Part shown: positions 1 through 4,781 of the stretch, piece after piece | Layout of the letters: every line of letters starts with the position of its first letter | Numbering within the stretch: the first letter of the stretch is position 1 | DNA from: Clostridiales bacterium | GTDB taxonomy: Bacteria; Bacillota; Clostridia; Lachnospirales; JAITVM01 | Assembly (NCBI GenBank): GCA_031285815.1 | Contig: JAITVM010000147.1 | Location: forward strand, 1 to 6,425 | Length of the DNA stretch: 6,425 nt | Reading direction: 5' to 3' | Translations under genes and position numbers: made by a program | The notes under the pieces: generated by a model | Databases searched by the model: none | What the model was told of the DNA's origin: nothing | The model's input: only the letters and a program-made list of their open reading frames with translations

Positions 1-412
1 TATTAAAATATTTTCCAGATATATTAACAGGGCTACCGTGTGACAAATGCCCGCCGTGTGCTAAATTCATACCCAAAACAGTATCGCCTGGGTTTAAAAG
101 TGCAAAAAATACGGCAGTATTCGCTTGTGCACCGCTATGTGCCTGCACATTTGCATGCTCTGCGTTAAATAATTCTTTAGCGCGGCTTATCGCCAATGAT
201 TCTACAATATCAACTTTTTCACAGCCACCATAATACCTCTTGCCTGGGTAGCCCTCAGCATATTTATTAGTTAATTGTGAGCCCATTGCTTCCATTACAG
301 CTTTAGATACAAAATTTTCAGAAGCTATTAATTCAATATTATTCCCCTGCCTAGTTACCTCTTCGGAAATAGCAGCCGCTATTTCTGGGTCTGTTTTTAA
401 AATACTGTTCAT
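1..412 (-). CDS. glyA: Serine hydroxymethyltransferase, N-terminal part (cut by window edge)
   Basis: This is the first 137 residues of a PLP-dependent cytosolic enzyme that interconverts serine and glycine while loading a one-carbon unit on tetrahydrofolate. The family is normally a little over 400 residues, so about two thirds lies off the left edge. Recognisable GlyA blocks occur in order: ELIASENF near residue 27, KYAEGYPGKRYYGG near 50-63, NVQAHSGAQAN near 88-98, and LAHGGHLSHGSPVN near 117-130. The ATG at 412-410 is chosen because an AGGAGGG Shine-Dalgarno site lies just upstream (about 416-422) and the protein then begins as GlyA proteins do. It is transcribed divergently from cotJ, from a promoter with an extended -10 at 525-530, leaving a leader of roughly 105 nt with a GC-rich hairpin. 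The identification is firm; nothing looks broken. Confidence 0.97.
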   Translation of the reverse strand, partial: MNSILKTDPEIAAAISEEVTRQGNNIELIASENFVSKAVMEAMGSQLTNKYAEGYPGKRYYGGCEKVDIVESLAISRAKELFNAEHANVQAHSGAQANTAVFFALLNPGDTVLGMNLAHGGHLSHGSPVNISGKYFN

Positions 413-488
413 AAGCCCTCCTAAGAAACGTTTGCGTTATATTTAACTTTTAAAACTATGGGATATTGCGTGAAAAATAATCCAGAAG

Positions 489-513
489 GCCGGTAGGCGG
501 TTTTGCCCACGGC
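489..513 (-). other. GC-rich hairpin in the glyA leader
   Basis: Read on the minus strand, GCCGTGGGC and GCCTACCGGC pair into a stem of nine base pairs with one bulged C and one G-U pair, closed by an AAAACC loop. It lies between the glyA -10 and the start codon, in otherwise AT-rich DNA, so it would be near the 5' end of the mRNA. It is not followed directly by a T run on either strand, so it is not a textbook terminator. I cannot match it to a known riboswitch class. Confidence 0.55.
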
Positions 514-524
514 AAATTTATATG

Positions 525-530
525 ATTATA
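525..530 (-). promoter_or_regulatory. glyA promoter, extended -10
   Basis: On the minus strand the sequence reads TGTTATAAT, a perfect TATAAT preceded by the TGn extension. The -35 region (about 548-553) is AT-rich and matches TTGACA poorly, which is common for extended -10 promoters. Transcription would begin near 518, giving a leader of roughly 105 nt before glyA. The AT-rich inverted repeat at 550-575 overlaps the -35 side. Confidence 0.6.
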
Positions 531-549
531 ACATAGGGGTTATAAAAAT

Positions 550-575
550 AAAATAATATGCCTAAATATTATTTT
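550..575. repeat. AT-only inverted repeat near the glyA -35
   Basis: AAAATAATAT (550-559) and ATATTATTTT (566-575) are perfect 10-base inverted arms around a GCCTAA spacer. The repeat covers the position expected for the glyA -35. It could be an operator or simply an AT-rich chance palindrome; the spacing to the -10 at 525-530 makes an operator possible but unproven. Confidence 0.45.
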
Positions 576-599
576 TGGCCCCCCCTTCTTATTAATTAC

Positions 600-617
600 T
601 TTACTTGCTTTACTTGC
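600..617 (+). repeat. Tandem 9-bp repeat in a pyrimidine-rich tract
   Basis: Two exact copies of TTTACTTGC stand head to tail, followed by degenerate TTTAYT-like units to about 645. The plus strand from 577 to 665 is strongly biased to pyrimidines and starts with a run of seven C. It lies directly upstream of the cotJ promoter. Its function is unknown; such a tract may vary in length by slippage. Confidence 0.5.
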
Positions 618-650
618 TTTATTACTTTACTAACTTTATTTACACTTGTC

Positions 651-677
651 ACTTTCTCGCTTCCCCGACATATGATA
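651..677 (+). promoter_or_regulatory. Candidate sporulation (sigma-E/sigma-K type) promoter of cotJABC
   Basis: CATATGATA at 669-677 fits the mother-cell -10 pattern CATANNNTA exactly and also resembles the sigma-E -10 CATACAAT (six of eight). An AC at 651-652, 16 bases upstream, fits the short sigma-K -35; the same region (TCACTTT, 649-655) is a weaker match to a sigma-E -35. Bacillus subtilis cotJ is known to depend on sigma-E. A vegetative reading, TTGTCA (646-651) with TATGAT (671-676), needs an overlong 19-base spacer. The start site would be near 684, about 25 nt before cotJA. Confidence 0.45.
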
Positions 678-709
678 ATACTAATAAATATTAGAAAGAA
701 GGTTATTTT

Positions 710-913
710 GTGGAAGATAATTATTACCGTTCAGGAAATGTTTATGATATATCAAATAAATACGAACAAGAAGACTTTTATATAGAATCCGTTGAAGCAA
801 CATTAGCGCGGGCATATGTCCCTTTTCAAAAAGCTGATAAGATATACCCGCCAAGCCAAGCTTTGTCACATGGCACAGTATTCCCAGATTTATACCAGCC
901 AGAATTTTCTTAA
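710..913 (+). CDS. cotJA: Spore coat-associated protein CotJA
   Basis: This 67-residue protein is the first gene of a cotJABC operon, whose products are placed in the inner layers of the spore coat by the mother cell. The family signature is in the C-terminal half: LARAYVPFQK near residues 32-41, then IYPPSQALSHGT and VFPDLYQP. The length is normal for CotJA. The start is a GTG, chosen because AGAAAGAAGG (693-702) sits 7 bases upstream and no in-frame ATG offers the same. There is no signal peptide or membrane segment. cotJB begins 15 bases after the stop, which indicates co-transcription. In B. subtilis CotJA and CotJC interact; whether that holds here is inference. Confidence 0.93.
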   Translation: MEDNYYRSGNVYDISNKYEQEDFYIESVEATLARAYVPFQKADKIYPPSQALSHGTVFPDLYQPEFS

Positions 914-928
914 AATAAGGAGGCCACT

Positions 929-1192
929 ATGTTACTAAAAAAAATAATGGAATTAGATTTTATGAGTATTGACCTACAATTATATTTAGACACACACCCC
1001 AACGATATCCGTGTATTAAAAAAATATAATGAAGTAGTTGAAGAATCCAATATGTTAAAAAAAGAATACGAAAAAGAGTTTGGCCCCTTAGTTTCTTTCC
1101 GGAATACGCAAGATGCGGCAGAAAAATGGTCTGATGAGCCATGGCCAAGCCAAAGGCGCATGAATTTAAGAATTTTTAAGGAGATGAGATAG
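929..1192 (+). CDS. cotJB: Spore coat protein CotJB
   Basis: This 87-residue protein is the middle gene of the cotJ operon. CotJB hallmarks are visible: the helix with DLQLYLDTHPND at about residues 15-26, YEKEFGPL at 47-54, and the WSDEPWPSQ block at 67-75, where the family typically ends in W-x-DEPWPW(E). It is short, charged and without membrane segments. The ATG at 929 follows a strong AAGGAGG (917-923) at a short spacing. ATG codons at residues 7 and 12 are possible alternative starts, since many CotJB proteins begin nearer the DLQLYL helix, but they lack a comparable ribosome site. The stop lies three bases before the cotJC start, so the two are probably translationally coupled. Its biochemical role in the coat is not established. 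Confidence 0.93.
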   Translation: MLLKKIMELDFMSIDLQLYLDTHPNDIRVLKKYNEVVEESNMLKKEYEKEFGPLVSFRNTQDAAEKWSDEPWPSQRRMNLRIFKEMR

Positions 1193-1195
1193 CTA

Positions 1196-1792
1196 ATGTG
1201 GGTTTATGAAAAAAAATTGATGTACCCAATAAATATTAAAAGAGCAGACGCAAGGATGGCAAAAGCAGTCATGGACCAATATGGCGGCCCTGATGGTGAA
1301 TTAGGTGCTAGCCTTAGGTATATAAGCCAGCATTACGCTATGGTAACACCAGAAGCTAAGGCAATCTTAATAGACGTAGCAACAGAAGAGCTGGGCCATG
1401 TAGAAATGGTTGCAACAATGGTACGCCAGCTTACAAAAAACCTAACCCCAGATGAAGTAAAAAAACAAGGTTACGATGCTTATTATGTTGAACACGGTTT
1501 GGGCGTTTACCCGCAAACCGGTTCCGGCCTGCCGTTTTCTGCACTTGCATTCGCATCAAAAGGCGACCCCATTGCAGACTTGCATGAGGATATGGCCGCA
1601 GAACAAAAAGCCCGGGCAACCTATGAAAATATTATGAAGGTTTGCGACGACCCAGACGTTTTAGAGCCACTTAGGTTTTTAAGGGAACGCGAAGTTGTGC
1701 ATTTCCAACGTTTTGGGGAAGCGCTCCGGATAGTTCAAGATTATTTAGATAACAAAAAACGGTTTTATACTAACCCAAAATGCTGCAAGTAA
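1196..1792 (+). CDS. cotJC: Spore coat protein CotJC, manganese-catalase family
   Basis: This 198-residue protein belongs to the manganese catalase (ferritin-like, four-helix) family and is a spore coat component. The opening MWVYEKKL is typical of CotJC and supports the ATG at 1196, with AAGGAG at 1178-1183 within the end of cotJB. All expected dimanganese ligands can be placed: E35 in DGELGAS, E65 and H68 in EELGH, E136 in AAEQ, and H169 in REVVHF. The E136-to-H169 spacing of 33 equals that in Lactobacillus plantarum manganese catalase (E148/H181, from memory). It is therefore likely a metal-binding, possibly peroxide-degrading coat enzyme; activity is inference. It has no export signal, as expected for assembly in the mother-cell cytoplasm. 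It ends in NPKCCK, and the two terminal cysteines could cross-link. The bidirectional terminator follows after about 30 bases. Confidence 0.95.
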   Translation: MWVYEKKLMYPINIKRADARMAKAVMDQYGGPDGELGASLRYISQHYAMVTPEAKAILIDVATEELGHVEMVATMVRQLTKNLTPDEVKKQGYDAYYVEHGLGVYPQTGSGLPFSALAFASKGDPIADLHEDMAAEQKARATYENIMKVCDDPDVLEPLRFLREREVVHFQRFGEALRIVQDYLDNKKRFYTNPKCCK

Positions 1793-1806
1793 AGTAAAGG
1801 CAACGG

Positions 1807-1822
1807 GCCCAATTAGCTGGGC
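1807..1822 (+). repeat. Minor hairpin before the terminator
   Basis: GCCCA (1807-1811) and TGGGC (1818-1822) form a five-pair stem with an ATTAGC loop directly upstream of the main cotJ terminator. It has no T tract of its own. It may stabilise the mRNA 3' end or be incidental. Confidence 0.35.
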
Positions 1823-1823
1823 G

Positions 1824-1855
1824 AAAAAGCGCCCTGGCCCCAGGGCGCTTTTTTT
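1824..1855. terminator. Bidirectional intrinsic terminator between cotJC and the CBS-ACT gene
   Basis: GCGCCCTG (1829-1836) and CAGGGCGC (1841-1848) form a perfect eight-pair GC-rich stem with a GCCC loop. The stem is flanked by five A on the left and seven T on the right, which extend pairing and give a U tract in both directions. It lies between two convergent genes ending at 1792 (plus) and 1868 (minus), exactly where a shared terminator is expected. Confidence 0.95.
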
Positions 1856-1867
1856 AGTTCAATATAT

Positions 1868-2509
1868 TTATTTTTTAGCCACAGAAAGCACAACATATCC
1901 ATACTCTTCAAATTTTTTAATAATTTCCGTTACCTCATTTGTATCTAATTTAATTATTATCTCCACAGCATTTTCAAAAATAAAATTATTAATATGTGTG
2001 ATATTAACACCGAATTGTTTTACTACGCTAGAAATATTGGCATAAGTCCCCAGCTTGTCCTCGACTTTTAAAACAATCCTGGCACCCTTTTCATTTACGC
2101 CCATAATATCAATAAAAGCTGAAAATATATCCAGCCTAGTTACAATACCGACAAGCTTATTTGCATTATCAACAACGGGGAGCGAACCAATATCATTCTT
2201 CTTCATTACAAAGGCGGCATCTTCTATAAGCTGGCCTGGATACGCAGTAAAAATATCTGTTTTCATAATATCAGATACTTTTGTTTTAGAAAGTAGATAA
2301 TTAATTTCATAAACACTTAAGCTTGTCGCCTTTGATGGGCTAACCTCTGTCAAAAGCTTCTCTGTTACTAACCCGACCAATTTTCCGTGGTTGTCAATAA
2401 CCGGCAGCTGCGAGTGCTTCCTTTCTTTCAAAACCTGAAAAGCCTTAGCAACTGAATCATCTGGATATACAAGTGCGACATCCTTGCTCATCCTCTCAGA
2501 AACGAACAT
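1868..2509 (-). CDS. CBS-CBS-ACT domain protein, AcuB-like
   Basis: This 213-residue cytosolic protein has two CBS domains followed by an ACT domain. CBS1 covers about residues 4-57 (MSKDVALVYPDDSV, then LPVIDNHGKLVGLVT). CBS2 covers about 78-137 (VSDIMKTDIFTAYP, then SLPVVDNANKLVGIVTRLDI). The ACT domain runs from about 143 to 212 (IVLKVEDKLGTYANIS, then VNITHIN). Paired CBS domains usually bind adenine nucleotides and ACT domains bind amino acids or other small ligands, so a sensory or regulatory role is likely; the ligand and partner are unknown. Order and length match Bacillus AcuB, but no acuA or acuC is visible, so I give no symbol. The ATG at 2509 follows GGAAGGTGG. A separate promoter at 2609-2636 serves it, and it ends in the shared terminator. 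Confidence 0.88.
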   Translation of the reverse strand: MFVSERMSKDVALVYPDDSVAKAFQVLKERKHSQLPVIDNHGKLVGLVTEKLLTEVSPSKATSLSVYEINYLLSKTKVSDIMKTDIFTAYPGQLIEDAAFVMKKNDIGSLPVVDNANKLVGIVTRLDIFSAFIDIMGVNEKGARIVLKVEDKLGTYANISSVVKQFGVNITHINNFIFENAVEIIIKLDTNEVTEIIKKFEEYGYVVLSVAKK

Positions 2510-2608
2510 TTATAATACCACCTTCCTATTAATACATTTTTATATTTTCTGGTAATGCCAAAAATTATCGTAATAAAAATGCATTGGATAAAATTTACGT
2601 TTTGATTA

Positions 2609-2636
2609 ATTATAACATAAATTTTCCGTATATCAA
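2609..2636 (-). promoter_or_regulatory. Sigma-A-type promoter of the CBS-ACT gene
   Basis: On the minus strand TTGATA (2631-2636) and TATAAT (2609-2614) are separated by 16 bases, with a TGt extension before the -10. Transcription would start near 2602, leaving a leader of roughly 90 nt. The promoter overlaps the last codons of the small ORF at 2610-2861, so the CBS-ACT gene can be expressed independently of it. Confidence 0.72.
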
Positions 2637-2861
2637 AAAGCTAACCATTATATTTATGAAAATAAAATACATAATATACGAAATAACAACCGCCCTTAAT
2701 GTGGTATTAATAAATTTATTGTTTTGTTTTAATTTAAAAAAAATAACCAGCAAAAGCATCTGCACATGGATAAGCGGTGAAACAAATACGCTTACCGAAA
2801 CTAAAAGGCCAAAAATATACCCAAATATTTCATGAAAAACCGAAACTAAATTAGCTCCCAT
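2610..2861 (-). CDS. Possible small hydrophobic membrane protein, unrecognised
   Basis: This is an 83-residue frame with no family I recognise. It is strongly hydrophobic: a first probable membrane segment lies at about residues 12-30, a second hydrophobic stretch at 34-43, and a third from about 57 to 79. A short polar, Lys/Asn-rich loop (KLKQNNKFINTT) separates the last two. In favour of a real gene are a G-rich ribosome-binding candidate (GGTGGGGG) just before the ATG, a plausible promoter at 2919-2947, and a terminator upstream that isolates it from the preceding operon. Against it are its short length and AT-rich, T-biased DNA, in which hydrophobic frames arise by chance; an opposite frame (2584-2835) is also open. 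Its 3' end contains the promoter of the next gene. Confidence 0.45.
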   Translation of the reverse strand: MGANLVSVFHEIFGYIFGLLVSVSVFVSPLIHVQMLLLVIFFKLKQNNKFINTTLRAVVISYIMYFIFINIMVSFLIYGKFML

Positions 2862-2918
2862 AATCCCCCACCAATCCCAAATTACCTAGTATAAAAAAGC
2901 TATTGCGGCATTATGGTA

Positions 2919-2947
2919 ATTATAATTTAATGGGGGTTACTATTTAA
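2919..2947 (-). promoter_or_regulatory. Candidate promoter of the small membrane ORF
   Basis: On the minus strand TTAAAT (2942-2947) and a perfect TATAAT (2919-2924) are 17 bases apart. The -35 matches only three of six consensus positions. The start site would be near 2912, about 50 nt before the ATG at 2861. The TATAAT region is locally near-symmetric, so a plus-strand TATAAT (2921-2926) also exists, but nothing downstream of it on plus looks like a gene. Confidence 0.4.
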
Positions 2948-3000
2948 CTACAACAAAACTATACCTTCACATCCTATAAGCCTCAAACCAGTAAGTCATT

Positions 3001-3035
3001 AAAAACAAAAAACACCAAGGCTGCTTTCTTGATGT
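3001..3035 (-). terminator. Intrinsic terminator of the rsmD-coaD-coiled-coil operon
   Basis: Read on minus, ACATCAAG (3035-3028) pairs with CTTGGTGT (3019-3012) in eight pairs including one G-U, around an eight-base loop. It is followed by TTTTTGTTTTT. It lies about 37 bases after the stop of the coiled-coil gene. The plus strand has no comparable T run, so it works on minus only. Confidence 0.82.
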
Positions 3036-3071
3036 TTAATACTTAAAGTTTTTTATTTACCGCCGCCCAGG

Positions 3072-3578
3072 CTACTTTTTGACGCCCCTAAGCTCCATCC
3101 TATTGCTATAAAGGACATCTATGGTGCGGTTAAAAAAATCTTCAGTTGCTGAATTTTGCTTGCTTATGCTTTCCAGGGACTCTCGCACAATCTCTTCAGT
3201 TTTAGCTAATATCTCATCAGCATAATCCATTGCGTTAAGGCGCATGTCCCGGGCTGATTTTTTGCTTTCTTCAATAATGTCATTGCCCTCTTCCAAAGCC
3301 TGTTTGTATATTTCGTGCTCATCAATAAGTTTTAGTGCCCGCTCCTCTGCTTCCTTAACTATTGTAGTAGCTTTCGCTTTAGCATCAGCAATTACCTTGT
3401 CGTGCTCCGCTATTATCCTTTGGGATTGGCGTATTTCATTAGGTATATTTAAACGTATCTCATCAATAATATCGTATATTTTTTCCTTCTCAACAGATAC
3501 CTTTCCAGAAAACGGCACAGATTTGCTGGATTCCAAAAGGTCCTCCACCATATCTAAGTATTTTAAAACAGAGTCCAT
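3072..3578 (-). CDS. Coiled-coil protein downstream of coaD (putative ATPase/DivIVA-like)
   Basis: This 168-residue cytosolic protein is mostly alpha-helical. A short N-terminal segment (MDSVLKYLDMVEDLLESS, residues 1-18) and an FSGKVSVEKEKIYDIIDEIRLNIP block (about 23-46) precede a long charged coiled coil from about 47 to 145 rich in Ala, Glu and Lys. The C-terminus is basic (ELRGVKK). I know this type as the hypothetical protein often found after coaD in clostridial genomes, sometimes labelled ATPase or V-type ATPase subunit H-like because of the coiled coil. I see no Walker motif, so those labels should not be trusted. The N-terminal layout recalls DivIVA/SepF-region proteins only loosely. 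The ATG at 3578 follows AAGGAGG, 48 bases after coaD, and the gene is last in the operon. Its function is unknown. Confidence 0.88.
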   Translation of the reverse strand: MDSVLKYLDMVEDLLESSKSVPFSGKVSVEKEKIYDIIDEIRLNIPNEIRQSQRIIAEHDKVIADAKAKATTIVKEAEERALKLIDEHEIYKQALEEGNDIIEESKKSARDMRLNAMDYADEILAKTEEIVRESLESISKQNSATEDFFNRTIDVLYSNRMELRGVKK

Positions 3579-3612
3579 TAATATCCATCCTCCTTAATCC
3601 TTATACGGCATA

Positions 3613-3643
3613 CCCCCTAGTTTCCGCTAGCAGGGGCTGCCCC
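3613..3643 (-). other. Two mutually exclusive hairpins at the coaD 3' end
   Basis: The GGGG of 3633-3636 can pair with CCCC at 3640-3643 (loop of three), or with CCCC at 3614-3617 in a longer hairpin strengthened by CTAG (3617-3620) pairing with CTAG (3627-3630). Both cannot form together. The region spans the coaD stop and the gap before the coiled-coil gene. There is no T run, so it is more likely an mRNA-stability or translation element than a terminator, if it does anything. Confidence 0.3.
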
Positions 3644-4115
3644 GTAATTTATCCATCAAAACCCCTTTTATTTCTTGGGGTACCATATCATCAATACACC
3701 CACCATAATTGGCAATTTCTTTAACAACACTAGATGACAGGAATAAATATTTTGTGCTGGCAGAAATAAATAAAGTTTCTATATCTGGGTTTATGGACCT
3801 ATTAGTCAAGGCCAGCTGAAACTCATATTCAAAATCAGTTACAGCACGCAGCCCCCGAATTATCACATCGGCACCTGACCCTTTCACAAATTCAACCAAT
3901 AAGCCAGAAAAAGATGTTACTATAACGTTGGGGAACCCTTTGGTTATAAGTTGTAACTGGCTCATCCGCTCTTCTACTGAAAAGAGGCAATTCTTTGAGC
4001 TATTTCTCAAAACAGCTACATAAAGCTTGTCCGCTAATTTAGACGCCCTTTTTATAATATCTAAATGCCCATTTGTCGCTGGGTCAAAACTTCCGGGATA
4101 TACCGCTACCAACAT
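3627..4115 (-). CDS. coaD: Phosphopantetheine adenylyltransferase
   Basis: This 162-residue cytosolic enzyme transfers AMP from ATP to 4'-phosphopantetheine, giving dephospho-CoA, the penultimate step of CoA synthesis. It is full length for bacterial PPAT. The nucleotidyltransferase signature is clear: GSFDPATNGH at residues 8-17, with the T/HxGH motif as TNGH (14-17). The RGLRAVTDFEYE block is at 87-98, and the second ATP motif LSSSVVKEI is at 126-134. The family's usual N-P-x-K stretch reads NSSKN (38-42), with the lysine kept at 41. The ATG at 4115 has a G-rich AGGGGGG site very close upstream. It lies 46 bases after rsmD and 48 before the coiled-coil gene, all on minus with no terminator between them, so the three form one operon. 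Confidence 0.97.
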   Translation of the reverse strand: MLVAVYPGSFDPATNGHLDIIKRASKLADKLYVAVLRNSSKNCLFSVEERMSQLQLITKGFPNVIVTSFSGLLVEFVKGSGADVIIRGLRAVTDFEYEFQLALTNRSINPDIETLFISASTKYLFLSSSVVKEIANYGGCIDDMVPQEIKGVLMDKLRGSPC

Positions 4116-4161
4116 TAGCCCCCCTATTTAAGTGTGCAGGCTGTGCCTATATTATTGCTAT

Positions 4162-4698
4162 TTAACTGTACTGGTAAAATATTATTTTCGCTTTTTTAAA
4201 AGCCTTCTCACGGTAAACATTTAGGCCAGGCACTTCGATAACCGGGGCCAATGCACCCTGCTCCAATAAAATTGAACCCTCTTTTTTTAACAGCTTCCTT
4301 TGTTCTATAATAGTAAGCAGCTCTTTGGAAAAATCATTCTCATACGGCGGGTCTATATAGATTATGCTATATTCGCCATTTAAAGTTTTTAAAGCCAAAA
4401 CAGCATCATTATTGATTACGGCCGCATTATCAGAAAGCTTCGTTTTCTCAAGGTTGTTATGTATTACTGTACAAGCTTTCTTGGAAGCCTCGATAAAAGT
4501 AGCATGCGCGCCACGGCTGATTGCTTCTATGCCCATAGCACCGGAGCCACTGCATATATCCAAAAAATTTATGCCGCCAATGCTATATTGTATTATATTA
4601 AAAATTGTTTCCTTTACCCTATCGGCTGTAGGCCTGGTTTCTAGCCCCTCTAATGAATATAGGGGCACACCCCTAGCTTTGCCTGAAATAACCCTCAT
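4162..4698 (-). CDS. rsmD: 16S rRNA (guanine(966)-N(2))-methyltransferase
   Basis: This 178-residue SAM-dependent enzyme methylates the exocyclic amine of G966 of 16S rRNA in the small subunit. Motifs are in the expected order: MRVISGKARG at the N-terminus, TRPTADRVKE at 21-30, SAM-binding motif I LDICSGSGAMGIEA at 46-59, acidic FIEA at 68-71, and the catalytic DPPY at 116-119. The start is set at the ATG at 4698 because RsmD proteins begin MRVISG and an AGGTG site (4708-4712) lies nine bases upstream. A GTG at 4710 in the same frame would add four residues but is itself part of that ribosome site. It is first in an operon with coaD, a common bacterial pairing, under the promoter at 4737-4765. 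Confidence 0.96.
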   Translation of the reverse strand: MRVISGKARGVPLYSLEGLETRPTADRVKETIFNIIQYSIGGINFLDICSGSGAMGIEAISRGAHATFIEASKKACTVIHNNLEKTKLSDNAAVINNDAVLALKTLNGEYSIIYIDPPYENDFSKELLTIIEQRKLLKKEGSILLEQGALAPVIEVPGLNVYREKAFKKAKIIFYQYS

Positions 4699-4707
4699 AA
4701 ATATCAG

Positions 4708-4712
4708 CACCT
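4708..4712 (-). promoter_or_regulatory. rsmD ribosome binding site (decides the start)
   Basis: AGGTG on minus, nine bases before the ATG at 4698. It overlaps the upstream in-frame GTG (4710-4708), which therefore cannot easily serve as the start. Confidence 0.65.
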
Positions 4713-4736
4713 AATTAAAGCGTTGTATTTTCATTT

Positions 4737-4765
4737 ATTATAACTAATCTTAAGATTATTGTAAA
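4737..4765 (-). promoter_or_regulatory. Sigma-A promoter of the rsmD-coaD operon
   Basis: On minus, TTTACA (4760-4765) and TATAAT (4737-4742) are separated by the optimal 17 bases. The -10 is perfect and the -35 matches four of six. Transcription would start near 4730, about 32 nt before the ATG. It lies in the short gap after the SPL-like gene stop (4782), so rsmD does not depend on read-through. The spacer contains a perfect 14-bp palindrome. Confidence 0.82.
4745..4758. promoter_or_regulatory. Perfect 14-bp palindrome in the rsmD promoter spacer, operator candidate
   Basis: TAATCTTAAGATTA reads the same on both strands and lies wholly between the -35 and -10 of the rsmD promoter. A dimeric regulator bound there would block RNA polymerase. 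No known regulator is recognised from the sequence, and an AT-rich chance palindrome cannot be excluded. Confidence 0.45.
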
Positions 4766-4781
4766 CAAGCATCCCCAAAGT

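Larger units (their letters stand above)
413..709. other. Divergent glyA/cotJ intergenic region
   Basis: This gene-free stretch holds the control signals of two divergent units. Reading from glyA outwards it contains the glyA Shine-Dalgarno, an AT-rich leader, a GC-rich hairpin (489-513), the glyA -10 (525-530), an AT-only inverted repeat (550-575), a run of seven C (579-585), a pyrimidine-rich tract with a tandem TTTACTTGC repeat (600-617), and the cotJ promoter (about 651-677). An open frame at 558-785 on plus has no ribosome binding site and overlaps cotJA in another frame, so I do not call it a gene. Confidence 0.8.
2862..3071. other. Intergenic region between the coiled-coil gene and the small ORF
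   Basis: This 210-base AT-rich gap contains an intrinsic terminator (3001-3035, minus), a candidate promoter (2919-2947, minus), and a G-rich ribosome site just before 2861. I find no further gene in it. Confidence 0.7.

Noticed and set aside
646..676. TTGTCA/TATGAT as a vegetative sigma-A promoter for cotJ
   Set aside because: The 19-base spacer is too long, and the mother-cell -10 match in the same place fits a coat operon better.
558..785. 75-residue open frame on plus upstream of cotJA
   Set aside because: It has no ribosome binding site, runs through the pyrimidine-rich tract and the cotJ promoter, and overlaps cotJA in another frame.
2584..2835. 83-residue open frame on plus opposite the small membrane ORF
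   Set aside because: No good ribosome site or promoter is seen on plus, and it is antisense to a better-supported frame; it is probably a shadow in AT-rich DNA.
4708..4710. GTG as the rsmD start
   Set aside because: It overlaps the AGGTG ribosome site, and RsmD proteins normally begin at MRVISG, which is the ATG at 4698.
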